DNA of 64,000 nucleotides from Lethocerus indicus (lineage: Eukaryota; Arthropoda; Insecta; Hemiptera; Belostomatidae), in NCBI GenBank assembly GCA_019843655.1, contig JACDQD010000006.1:10284034-10348033 (forward strand). The letters run 5' to 3'. The notes under the pieces are model-generated. The model saw only the letters and a list, made by a program, of their open reading frames with translations, made no database searches and had not been told where the DNA came from. Positions 28,616-40,120 of the stretch are shown piece after piece (within the stretch, counting starts at the first letter, position 1; each line of letters opens with the position of its first letter). The translations under genes were made by a program, and so were the position numbers.

Positions 28616-28690
28616 TGCTTCTCCTGCTTCTCTTCTTCTCCTCCTACTTCTCTTCTTCTTCTTCTTCGTCTTCTTCTTCTTCCCTCACCC
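28616..28690. repeat. Polypyrimidine (TTC/TCC)n tract
   Basis: A long CTT/TCT-type trinucleotide-like pyrimidine tract, purine-rich on the minus strand. It could form triplex DNA and also explains the Arg/Glu-rich minus-strand open frame across it. Confidence 0.9.
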
Positions 28691-31598
28691 CCGTCCTGCT
28701 CTCGGCGTCGCTTTCTCTCGCTCTTGTCTCCCGTCCCAACAATCCGGTCGGCCTTCGTCGAGCGGATCGTACCTTTTTTTAACCCCGCCCGGCTATTGTT
28801 TATGGACCTCGCCCCCGTCAAGCCACAATCGGCGGCCGCTTAAATAAAGGACCGTCCGGCCTAATTCTCCGCGATGCGACAAAAGAAATACTCCCCTTCC
28901 CCTCCCCGTCACCACGCGTGTATATTTAATTCTCGGGTCATTCGGCCGAAGAGTTGCACCGGGAGAGTTTTTTTTCCGAGGACGGAGGTAATGATGACGA
29001 GGAAGAATATTCCGGGTTACGGATTGGACTTTATAAAGCAAGAAACCAGTTCTGGTTTTTTGTTTTTAATCGCCCTCACTCGTTTTATATCTTAATTTAT
29101 AACTGGTGTAATCGAAAATTGTCTTCCATGCACAGAATTATGATTGCGCTTAAGAAAGTTCCTTTATTTCGAGAACGCCTTCAATTAATCGAATGAGGTT
29201 ATATCGAATCCGAGAAATTCAAATAAGATTAAGATTATACTCGAGTGTTTACCTGTCGACGTTAGCGGTGAGTGCACCCTTCTCATGTGATGTTTCTCTC
29301 TCTTTCTTTCACCGTCTGTTGGCTAAAGTGTTATGTTTTCTATGTATTGATTCAGAGCGTGCAATTAGATTCTTTTACATATAATACATGACGGCGAGGC
29401 GGGTAGCAACTGAGGTTTTCGATTGTTCGATCCGGCGGTCGGAGTGTACACCGGTTAACGAGCCAAAATCTGTTCGTTATCGGGCGACCTACGTGGTGGC
29501 CCTTTCTTGTCCGGCCGCTCTACGTGTCCTGAATTGTATTTGAATACGTGCCGGGGTGTGCAACAGGAAGGGAAGCGCCTCTTCGTGTAGTCCGGGCATG
29601 TTTTAAGTTAGCATTCCTCCAGCCCCCGAGGGACCGACCCTTTATATTGGTAATCTTCCGCTAGGCCGACCACCGCCCCCGGCCGCCCTCTTTCACTGCT
29701 CCCCGCCAATCACCATTTGAATTTGATAGACCGTTTTTCGACTTCGACGGGGGGATAAATTCATTTTTCAATTATACGCGTTGGAAGTAATTTATTGAAG
29801 GCCATAAATTTTTGTATTGTGCAACCTGATAATCTAACCAATGAAATTTATCGCCTACTTATGTAATTTTAGTTCTTCCGTATATAGAAAGTAAACTGTA
29901 TATCTTCGTGCTTCTTAGTAAATTAATTAATTAATTTCTACGTGCTTCCGTTTAAATTGCCGGAAAGACATTTATAGCCTATTATAATAAGTACAACAGA
30001 ATATGTGATCTACGAAAACGTAAAATGGGACTACTTCAATGCCTTTGACATTTTAGCAGTGCTGAAATTCACTTACTTTTACAGTTATAAAATATGAGCG
30101 ACAACACGATACTTTTTTCTAAAATCCGTTAAAAAAATCCGTTGGAAATATCCAATAAATTCGTCTACGTGAGAGATCAATTACCGAATCGGATGTTCCG
30201 ACCCCAGATCTAACCCGGTTTTATAAAAAAAAGACCCCCCCATTCTTCAGCGCCGTTGGGGATGATTTTATTAAAAAACGTTAGATTTCCTCACAAAACC
30301 GAGTATTCCCACGGAAAAACAGTTACACGGGGAAAGGAGGGTTGCACTTTACCGGAATTCGGTAAAAATCACACCCTAGCGATCGAATCGAGCAGAGGGG
30401 GGGATTCGCACGGTAGTCTGGGGTGAAAAAATGGAATCCCCCGCATGCTCTCCGTTGGGGCATTAAACTGGGTTTTTTAAACCCAAAACTCCGAGGGGAG
30501 GGCGGCGGAGCCGAACAGGGGGGATGAAAAAAAGCTCATTTACAATTCGCCCGGGTTTTTCTCACGGCGCTGTCTACTTTTCTATCCAAAAAACTACCCT
30601 CTTCATCCTCCCCCCCGCCCTTCGAGACGCACCACCCCAGTTCCCACATCGGAGTTTTTACAAAAATCTGGAGTACAATATTGGTCTATGTGTAATGACA
30701 CAGCGAGGTGACTGAAAAAAGTTGTTTGAGGTCCCTCTTCATTTTTTTTAGGGGGGGGGGCATGGACCCCCGAGTCAATGAATGTTCATCCCCGTTTCCA
30801 ATCTCCCCCCCTCAGTGGCCACCCCTCATACCTTATTCCCAAGAAGCTAATATTTTTTACCCTCACCATTTGAACGGCATGCAAATGCGACACAGTTTCT
30901 ATCGCCTCGCGACAACCCCCACTTTCCCAATTTTCTCAGACTCCCGGTACCAATATAGCACTGATCGCTGCAAAAGGGGTCGGGGATTCCGTTCCCAGGT
31001 CAACTGTCGGTTTGAATACAGTTAGGGCGTTCACTACCGCCGGCAGGTATGCTAATCGGGGGTTCCCCGGTAAAGGCGGTGGATTTCAACACTTCTCGCC
31101 TCCCGGTTTACCCGTTTACGATAATGGAATCCCGTTCTTGAACTTTACTCCCAGCGTACGATATGCAAATTAAACTGCGCCCGAAACAGAAAACCGCTCA
31201 CGATCAGTATTGTAATCGGACTGTGCGACAAGAGTTTGCTTTCGTATCGCATTTCCCAGATTAGTTTCCTCGCTAGCGCAACGAATCGGTCCACGATAAA
31301 ATGTTCGCCCCCTAACGGATATCGCCAGATGCGGGACTTTAAATCGCGATACCGTCGAATATATTTCCGAGGACGATAAACGGGTCGCATTTCGCTCCGG
31401 GTTAAAGGGGTAATCCCGACCCCCCCCCCTCAACCGAAGTAAATAACAATATATATACGCCGTGAAGGGTGGGTGGGACGCCCGATGTAAATCGCATCAT
31501 AAATCAAAACCGCGAGGGCGTCCCTCGCAACAGTTGCTCGGGGGGCGGCGTTCGGCCTCTTTTATCGAGCGGCCCGAAAAATATATATTCCTATTTAT

Positions 31599-31619
31599 GT
31601 ATGCAGATAAAAGGGGTGG
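31599..31619. repeat. Direct repeat of 21 bp, copy 1
   Basis: Identical 21-base stretch to 31930-31950, containing atgcagataaaagggg. The inner AGATAA is a GATA-factor core. Flanking bases (Tatg/Tgcg before, ga/gg after) are partly similar. Confidence 0.75.
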
Positions 31620-31929
31620 AACAACAACTCTCCCCTCCGCTGAAAGGGTTAGGGTGACTGGTCGGTATGGTGTTACCATTGTTCCCTTTTGAATAAGCAT
31701 CCGGAAGCATGGAGGTTCCACTAATCTATTAACGAAATATATACTATATTTTTATACTATCACGTTTTGCCTACTTTAGATGAACAAATGCTTGGATATT
31801 ATAAGTTCTTTTAATACAATGTATAAAAAAAATATATACATGTAAAAATTCGAATTTCAATAGATTAATCCGATACCAATCTGGGGGAGGTCCTTTATTC
31901 AACCGCCCGTTCTGCAGAGATTTTATTGC

Positions 31930-31950
31930 GTATGCAGATAAAAGGGGTGG
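31930..31950. repeat. Direct repeat of 21 bp, copy 2
   Basis: Second copy of the 31599-31619 sequence, in the same orientation and 331 bp downstream. Confidence 0.75.
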
Positions 31951-33750
31951 GGCCGCCCTCGCGGCAGGGTGGGACGGCATAATGGCGGCACTATTGTTTG
32001 CTAAGTTGGATGTATCAATCCGTAACCGCCGATCCTTTTTTCGCCGTTCTCAATGCCGGTTTTTTGCCTCGGCCGTGCGGTCTCTGAGGTCGCATTGTGG
32101 CCGCTGAGACAATTTCGCCCGGGTCGATAGCAAAAGGAAGAACGGTCCTTAAGACGTTTTTTAAACAAAAAATTGCGCGGAAAGAATACAAGAAGATATC
32201 TCGGCCCGGGTAATCTGAGACGGTCGGTCGGACTCGGGTTGGGGGGTAGAAAAAAAAATAGACTGTCGCCGTTGTAAAGTGCCCGGGGGCAGATGTTGGG
32301 AAAAGTGGCCCGGGACCATTCAGGGATAGGCCCGTGTCGTCGGAAAGGAGTAATGGAGCGTGCTCGCCCCGAAACCCCCCGTAAAAAAGTTCAAACCCCC
32401 AAATGCTCAAACCGTGCATAACAAATTTACCGATCCCGAACCATCCTTTGGCCAAATGTCTGGAAGCATTCCTTACTTCGGTTAGAAGACGCAACAAAAA
32501 TTGGTTAACTAAGTTGACAAACAATATAAAGTCGAGTTCTTAACATATTTCAGTATTAATATCCGTATTAATCTCCGATAACCCTTATCCTGCAGATAAT
32601 TTTCCTTGATTCTAACATCATTCGGGCGATATTTTAAAATAATTACTATAAATGTAATATTTGTAGAAATTTAATAGACAGCAGTGCCGACTGTTATTTT
32701 CGAAAAAAAATTCTTCTAATCTGTACCGCTCGTTTCTTTTTCTGTGGAAAACAATCTTCGAAGATAAGGTTCAATGGAAATTTTATAGCCATTGTCAAAC
32801 CCGAGTGTTTCACCACACTATCGGTATAAATGCCGTGACGCATAAATTGATTAATGACCTAATGTTTATTGTTGGCGGCAATATCGCACCGGCCGATATT
32901 TTAAAAATAGCGATAAAACGACAGACAATTGTTGCATTGTCAAAAATTATTCAATTAACTCGAGTTGAATCTGAATACTAAGCCGATGCCCATCTCATCG
33001 AATTTTTGTTACACCGACGGAGTATATATTCGGTCGAAAAGATTCCGGATTTACCGTTTATTCGGAATCGGTAAACAAAAATCAAAATGTAAAAACTAAA
33101 TCACACATTCCTTAGAACTTTCAGGACGTTTTTCCCTTTTCAAAACCGCATATCTCTCATAAACGAGATAAATTTTATCGCTATCGACACTTTTGCGACT
33201 TCGTAAGTAGGTGTTGTGCAACATACATAATAATAATAATACCCGTGTGCTCGAAAGCCGGTCCTCCAAAACCCTTTGTCATCGCATTTATCGCACCCTA
33301 CATTAGTAATCGGTGTATTTCAATTTTCCTTTCTTTTTTAATCAAAGTTACGCAATCACTATTTCCCGTAACTGTTTTTCGCGTAACTCCTGACACAGTT
33401 TTCATAAGTATTTGTTAAAGGTTTTAGTAAACAAAATGCTAAAAGCGGTTAGAACCATGCGTCACCGTTTGAAATGGCGAACCAAGCGAAAGCCTAGCAC
33501 TGTGCTTTTTATAGCCAAAGAGTCGTTACGTTTAAAAAACTAGGAAAAGAAATAAGTTCCCGCCAAAGCTGTCAAATGTTAAGAATGGCGCCTGTTGTAT
33601 TCTAAACGCTTGACGAATTGAACCTAACGGTTTCGGAGTTCTAAATCTTCGCGTTTTAGGTTCCGGAAACTGGGGGACCGCCTAACGGCCGTCTGAGATT
33701 TCCAGAAAAGTACAACGGCCCTTTTATTTTTTAACGGCCTATTCCCGGTA

Positions 33751-34060
33751 CAGAAATTCCAGTGTTTTGACCCAAAAAAGGGTGTGCGTTGAAATCTACG
33801 GTTCCCCTTCGAGGGGGGTGGCTCGGTCGTTAATGCTTTTCCGTTGAGAAGAACGGGGGAGAAACCCTAGAGATTGTATGATATTTTTCAGAAACAACAA
33901 TACCCGAAAAAAGTCACCTTACATCATCCCCCCCCAACGTGAAATTTTTGGGGAAGAACGTTACACGAATCTGGGAAACGAACTGGGGGGAGTCCATGAC
34001 TGGATTTCAGAAACTTCACTCTTACCCCAAAAAGGGGTGGACCGTTAACGCTTTTTCGTT
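33751..34060. repeat. Degenerate tandem array of about three units
   Basis: Three spots, beginning at 33751, 33889 and 34008, share the pattern CAGAAAy, a short C/T/A spacer, then ACCC-AAAAA-GG. After the first and third come GGGGTGG and a CGTTAAyGCTTTTyCGTT motif (33814-33844 and 34034-34060). Unit spacing is about 138 and 119 bp. This looks like an old, decayed minisatellite or repeat fragment. Confidence 0.4.
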
Positions 34061-34790
34061 TTTTTTCAATTAAATGCAGTTACAGTTTTCTTCTTTTAAA
34101 TTTACCGATATCCTTCGCTCTCGAATTCAACAATTTATTTTTTTATTAAGTAGGAGCTGGTTTTCGATTCTATGCGTCTTATAAGTAATACTTCTCGAAG
34201 CTAACATTCTTCATATAAAGAATACGTTGGGGAGAATTTTGTTTATTGGATGGTGCTAGAATGGATTGGTAAAATAACCGTCGGACCACCGTATGCCACG
34301 CTCATTGTCAATAACGATATATATGTGTATGTTTTAAAAAATCCGTTGGGGAACTAAAGAATTAAATGATTCGATTGGGGCAGTTCGTGAGGGTGATGAA
34401 ATAACCGTCGGCGAATTGTGTCTGTAGCACACGTCGGCTTTCATTGTCCCAAACCGACGTTCTTTTCTCGAACCTTCTTTCTTCTACTACAAGAAAAAAT
34501 GGAAGAGGAAAGTTTAAGCCGGCGTCATATTTTTGAGACCGTTGGGCCGGTCGCCAGGAGGAAAGCGCCATTCTTCGGTGCGCCGAAGAATAAAAGGGGT
34601 TACGCCTCCAACGTATTTTCTAGACCTGGAAGAAGGACTGACTGTTCCTCGGGCTGAGAGATCCGTTGCGCAAACCTGGAAGCTGGGGATGAATGGTCTC
34701 GTGCCATGATCGCGTGTACGGCCCACCCTCCCTCCGGCCTGCATCCCCCGCGAGCTAACAACCCCTTCCCGGTTAGAGTTTTTTTTCCAG

Positions 34791-34832
34791 CCCCCACAAC
34801 CTCCCCTCGAGCCCTTTGTGAGGAGCGAGCAG
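34791..34832 (+). CDS. Candidate 42-nt microexon upstream of the main exon (phase 1-1)
   Basis: A strong acceptor (an uninterrupted T run ending tttccag at 34790) and a good donor (GCAG|gtgagc at 34833) enclose 42 nt. Read in phase 1, the segment gives PTTSPRALCEERA flanked by split codons, and its final G plus the first two bases of 42039 would make Asp, giving the junction CEERA-D-TKGWLRDAE. The length is a multiple of three and the phase matches the two better exons, which supports it. Against it, short sequences between good splice sites occur by chance in a window this large, the GC-rich surroundings look low in complexity, and I have no homology evidence. If real, the downstream intron is about 7.2 kb. 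Confidence 0.25.
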
Positions 34833-37101
34833 GTGAGCAGACCCTTCGGATCTGTTTTGTTAGCCGCCCCGATACATTAACAATTCTTTAGAGTTGAGGG
34901 TCTTCCCCCCCCCAAGGACGGGAGGAGCGACGCATGCGCCAACCCCTTCCACGTGCCCAGCACGCCCTCCACCCCGCTAATGTATTCATCCCCCTTTCGA
35001 CCCGGCCGGATATATTGCACCGACCTCTTTAGAAAATGGCGGCCAGGCACCTACCTATTTCAGATTGAATATATTACATCGCGCAATGTATTCCCCAGTA
35101 TAGTTTCTGGCTTCTCGCAATATAGCTGTGTTTTTTATACTCCAACATCCTAATTATATTTCTTCTGTTATCGCTTTACTGAAACTTGCGTCCAAACAAT
35201 TCTAAATATATCTGGTTGAATACAAATTCATAATTTCTGTAAAATATCAACCTATAAAATTCATTCACTGGTACCTGAGGATGGATAGAGTACTAATTAT
35301 TTAATAATTCGAAGTAAAAGTAAAAGAAATAAATTTCATCGTGCCAGTTCCTCGCACGCCTTTGAATCTTTGTCCCGACAATATTTTCTATTCCCTCTAT
35401 TTAAAATATAAATTGTCACAACGGAGACTGTCATTATTTTCCCGAGGAGAAATGCGTTTCTCAGTTTCTGCAAGTCCACTCCACAGTATTAGAGGGATGG
35501 CCAAACGCGTTGCCAATAGATGACGGGGCGCTCTGATCTCTATCCGCCCTCCATAGCCAAGGGGCGTGAAAGAGTGAAAATGAGCTCCGGACCATAATTG
35601 GAACGAGAGCCGGCAGATAAGCCACCCTCGCGTACGCACATAAATTAGAAAGCCTGGTTTTAAACAATAGTGTCCCATTCTGTTTGAGTTAACGCTATCT
35701 ATCTTGTCCCTTCAGTGGCGCTAACTACTCCCCCTCGATTGTATTTTAAACTTGGAAATGTTGTTTCACTAATAGGTTCATTCCAAACACAGTCTTATTA
35801 TAAAATAGGACCGTATCTCAATTTAATTAATTTATCTATCCATTGTTTTTATTTATTCAGTGCTTCAGGTACTTTTACTTTCAAGTGTTATTTATTGTTT
35901 CTGGGACAGGATAAGTGTTTACGGACGCAGCGACATTCCCATTGTTTTGTACAAGTCGGATATTTTTGTTTCGTGCCAATGGACACTATTATTATTTTCC
36001 GCAATAAAAATGCATCATTTATGAACAATTGAGCAGCTGGGTTTTGTACAATCCGTATCTGAATTGTGCGATCGCTTTTAAAGCTGTTGTCTGCATTATT
36101 GAATCTGTGATAAATACTTGAATTTGACATGACACTGCAGAACGGCAGACAGATAAGATAAACGGAAATTGTGTGGAAACTGCGAATTACTTTGAAAAAT
36201 CGGCTTAAAATAAAAATATGGACATTGGTCATCGCCGGTTTCCATATTTGGTTTATCTGTACGCAATTAATTGGTGGTAATGTTTTCCATCTGCCATATC
36301 TGAGTTCCCCATTATAAGCAGTCATTTACGTGCAAGTATATCAACAAATATTAGTAGATAATGAAATGTTATAAACATTTCATATTGTAATAATATATTA
36401 TTATTTAATAACAATAGTATATTATTGGGGCATTAGGTTTAATTTGGCCGTCGACACCTCCTTGTTAGTCATTTTTTCCTGAATAGATAACCGAGGAGTG
36501 CTCGAATGACGTAATTCGGTCGGCGGGATACAAAAGGACGCCAACAAAAATACAGTCCCCATTATTATTAGCGGCGGGATAATCTCAATCATTTTACAGC
36601 GGCAACTAAATACAATTGCGTTCTGGGACGCGGTCAACGAGGTCAGTTGTGTAAGCGCAATGAGGAACGCATCGCGATACTAATTATTTAATAGTTTCAG
36701 AGTTAAGTCAAATTTTTCCTCAAATTTTGTTTTCAATCGTCGTCTGCTGTCAATAACCCCTAGAAACAAATATATAGCGAAGACAAGCATGAAGCAATAT
36801 ATTTATGTATTATACGCGTAAATACCAGGTCGGCATTTCCTGTAGATACAAAATGCATTTACCAATTAAATGGGGTTGTGGGAGTGTACACAAACTGTAG
36901 ACAACGTTGAATGGAGCTGTCGGTGACAGGAGCAGGGAGGGGCGTTTGGAAGCGGCAGATGGGCTTTGAGGTGAGCTTTGAAGTCGACCAACAGGGTTGA
37001 ATCGAGATTGCCGCATCAGATAGGCCAGGTACGGGCAGCCATCGGGCTAATGATCCCTTTGCATGGAGGAGTTTATTTTGGCGACCCTCGTTACTCACAC
37101 G

Positions 37102-37120
37102 GGAGAGAGAGAGAGAGAGA
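37102..37120. repeat. (GA)n microsatellite
   Basis: A short pure GA run ending in an A tract, about 70 bp upstream of the YY1-like site. Confidence 0.9.
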
Positions 37121-37189
37121 AAAAAGGAATAGAGAATATAACGCGGCCGCAACAACCCCTCCATCAGATACAGGAGAGATAGATCGGCG

Positions 37190-37200
37190 TCAAGATGGCG
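37190..37200 (+). promoter_or_regulatory. YY1/Pho-type AAGATGGCGGC-like site
   Basis: The sequence TCAAGATGGCGGC matches the YY1/Pho consensus, which in animals is found at transcription starts and, in insects, in Polycomb response elements. The ATG at 37195 opens a 47-codon frame ending at the TGA of 37336-37338. Related cores occur at 28551 (CAAGATGGCGCC) and 35036 (AAAATGGCGGCC). Function is inferred from the motif only. Confidence 0.3.
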
Positions 37201-40058
37201 GCTACCGTACCGGCCGCTCAATCAGATCCGAACGCCTCCTTCGCTTCTTTTTTGCAGCATACTTCCTTTCTTCTTCTTCAGTTTCCTCCGCAATTCAGCT
37301 CTCCCCATAATTGTTTCGATATAATAACTATAATCTGAGTAAGTACGCCGGCCCAGCCACCGAGCCGGCTGGAGGCGAAAATAGACGAGGTCTATAAATC
37401 TGTTTACGTCTTATTTTATGATTGTCTCGATTTCTATCCCATCAGCCGTATTACAGGCACAATTGGCTCTTAATATAAATAATATAATAAAAATATAAAA
37501 TAACATTTTTGGGATGTTCCTAAACATTGACCGAATATTCCCTGTAGGGTTGATATCATGCAAATATAAACCTGGAGGAGAGTGAGACGCCATTAAATTG
37601 GGGTACTGGCCGGAGTCCGGAATTTTTCTTGCCGAAGGAACACTAAACGGCTTATTATGACTGGGGCCTTTCGTGAATGCGATTCACGGACGCACGCCCA
37701 ACTTAAATTGCGTGAAAGCCTCCCCCGGCCCCTGGGTGGCTCCCCCAGTGTCCCCCCCGTCTACCTGCTCAGGGGCGGAAAAAATGCCCGCCAGCTGAAC
37801 GCTTTGCGGAGGCGGTCGTGTGGCCGACACAAAAAAATAATATTGAATAATGGCTCGGTCGTTTTGAAATTGAGCCGGGGGCCCTTTTTATTCGGCGGCA
37901 AGGTATCCCCGAATTGTGTGTTCCGTCAACATCCCGGCAAAGGTGTCGCCCGCTTAATAACCTTTAACATTTTTCTAAATGCCGGGGATAAGCCAACCCG
38001 ACTTCCTTCTGTTGTGCCTATTACGACTCCGAATTCCGGAACTTTCGTGGATGAATGGGACCTCGAAGTCTCTAGCTTTCCTGAAGTGTGAGAATGGAAA
38101 ATTATTTCAGCAGTATTATAAAGATGTGTAGCTTTAACTAACATGTAGTAACTAATTTTCATTATCAGTAGTTAAATTCCTTGCACCGCTCAAAGTCCTA
38201 ATTCATCCACAGCCAGTGCTAATCCGGATCAGTAGAGCATTCACAAACAGTAGTAAAACCTTATTTATTTCTTTACAATTCTCGCATGGTATAGACCCTG
38301 GGGGACTTCTTTGGTCCGATTCCTAACTTTACAGTCAGGGCCCGTGCAGAAAAAAAGCATTCTCCCCTCTACGTTGTATAGCATTGAGTCGCGTAGGTGG
38401 CTAGGGTAGGATTTACGAGTGTGTACCTTGTCCAGGTTGGGAAACCCGGCGGTAATGGACTTGCCGTATCACGCGCACCGCCGAAAACCCGTAGAGGAAC
38501 GTCTTTGTAGCCCGCCTAGGACCTGCTTTTCCCTCCTCGGGTCTCCTCCCTTTCATCTGTGAATGGCGAAGGTATTTCAGTTGGCGTCCTCCCCATTTCC
38601 AAACAGAGGCCGGTGCACAGCCTCCAGTTTTGAATACTCTACCAACAATGTATTCTCTTGGCTTACGTGATTTCAACAGCACGCCTTTTTCACCAGGTGT
38701 CCCGCAGGAAAGTATCCTGCGCAGCGCCGAGGTTACATATACAGTTCGTAAATATTGGAAAACTATAACAATTATTTAACCACGGACGTTTTCTTACCGG
38801 AATAATTTTTCTGGAGGTATACGACCGAGAGTGCGTTGCCCCAAAGGGTTCTGAGGGTCAAAATGGTAAAATCCCCATTCCAGGTCAGAATGGACAGTGC
38901 CAGTGTTCAAAACCGTTACTTTTGATAATTCCAGCCGACTAGTTTGGTCTTTATTTAAAATAAAACGCCTATTTTCAGTTTATTATTACACTATTAATAT
39001 ACTTTTATCGAGACAATCTTTTTTGTTACATCACGAGGAAATTTTTCGACACTCGGCGCACCGAGTGCATTGGGAAACAAAAGAAACAACGGTCAAATTC
39101 ATATCTTAAAACAGAAATCTTAGAACTTTAATTTCCTTTCTTACGAATTCGGATCTACGATAGTATGACGAACGGAATCATGACGTTTCTTATGAGAAAA
39201 CAATTTACAATTGGTATAAGTTTTAGTTTCATTCTGAAATCCTTCTCTTTTGAATTTCCGGCAATAAATTATCAAATTATTTGTTTCGCTTATAATTATA
39301 ATAATTAAAAGATAAAGCTGGTCAAATATGGAGGAGATTCTATTCAGGTTTGAACACCGAAAAAAGCCCGGGGCATCGTTTCCGTGTTAATATTAATTGC
39401 CGTTTCCCTGCCTAATAACATCTCTCCTAACAGAGTTATCCTCTTAATCCATCAATAAATTAAATTTCCAGTCGCTGCTTTGTACAAATATACATACTAA
39501 TTTTTCATTTCTCGAGCGAGCTCTAATCTCGCCCGTTTAATTAACCATTTCAACCGAAAAATGTTTATCGCTCCCGTTTTTTTTCTCCTTTTTTCCCCCT
39601 AATTTGATATTTATCTCTAATTGTAATTTCTCCGGCCTACTTAAAAACGGACGGGCCCTACGCGGAATGAATTGGGTAACGCGAAGTGTAATACCGTGAC
39701 TTCAGTGACCATTAGATAATTCATCAGCTCATGCGACACTGTATTTTTGTATAAGTCCTAACATTTCAAAATCGTGTATTTCCCTATACACGTACGTGTC
39801 GCTTTTAATTCGTTCGAATTAGATTAATGCTTCGAATCATTGCCGTTCGGCTTCCCATCAGCAGGTCGGTACTAAGAACGAGCCGCGGTCCGCCATTAAA
39901 ATCCCATTACACTCGCAAATTGAGCAACTTGCAGAAGTTGGTTGCACAATCGCCCGGGGGGCTGTTAGAAGAGTTTTGAATTGTGAAATGCCCGCTCGGT
40001 CTAAATGGCTCTCCGGACCGGCCAAAGTCCGAGTATCGATTGGCCCGTACTTGAGCCC

Positions 40059-40120
40059 GTGTGTGTATGTGTTGGCCCTGTATTTGTATGTGTTTGTGTG
40101 TGGGTGTGTGTATGTGTGTA
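40059..40120. repeat. Imperfect (TG)n microsatellite
   Basis: TG units with A and C interruptions, potentially Z-DNA forming. Confidence 0.85.

Larger units (their letters stand above)
26961..34790. other. Non-coding stretch with no supported gene
   Basis: No convincing exon is visible. A consensus donor, AGCG|gtgagt, occurs at about 29270 without a clear acceptor or start. The 30200-31100 and 33650-34070 parts are marked by C- or G-homopolymer blocks beside A or T runs, unlike the flanking DNA, and may be an old degenerate repeat. A 10-base G run lies at 30751-30760. The 169-codon minus-strand frame at 32015-32524 has no recognisable domain. Confidence 0.5.

Noticed and set aside
32015..32524. 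169-codon minus-strand frame
   Set aside because: Unrecognisable sequence in stop-poor C/G-rich DNA; no supporting start or splice context.
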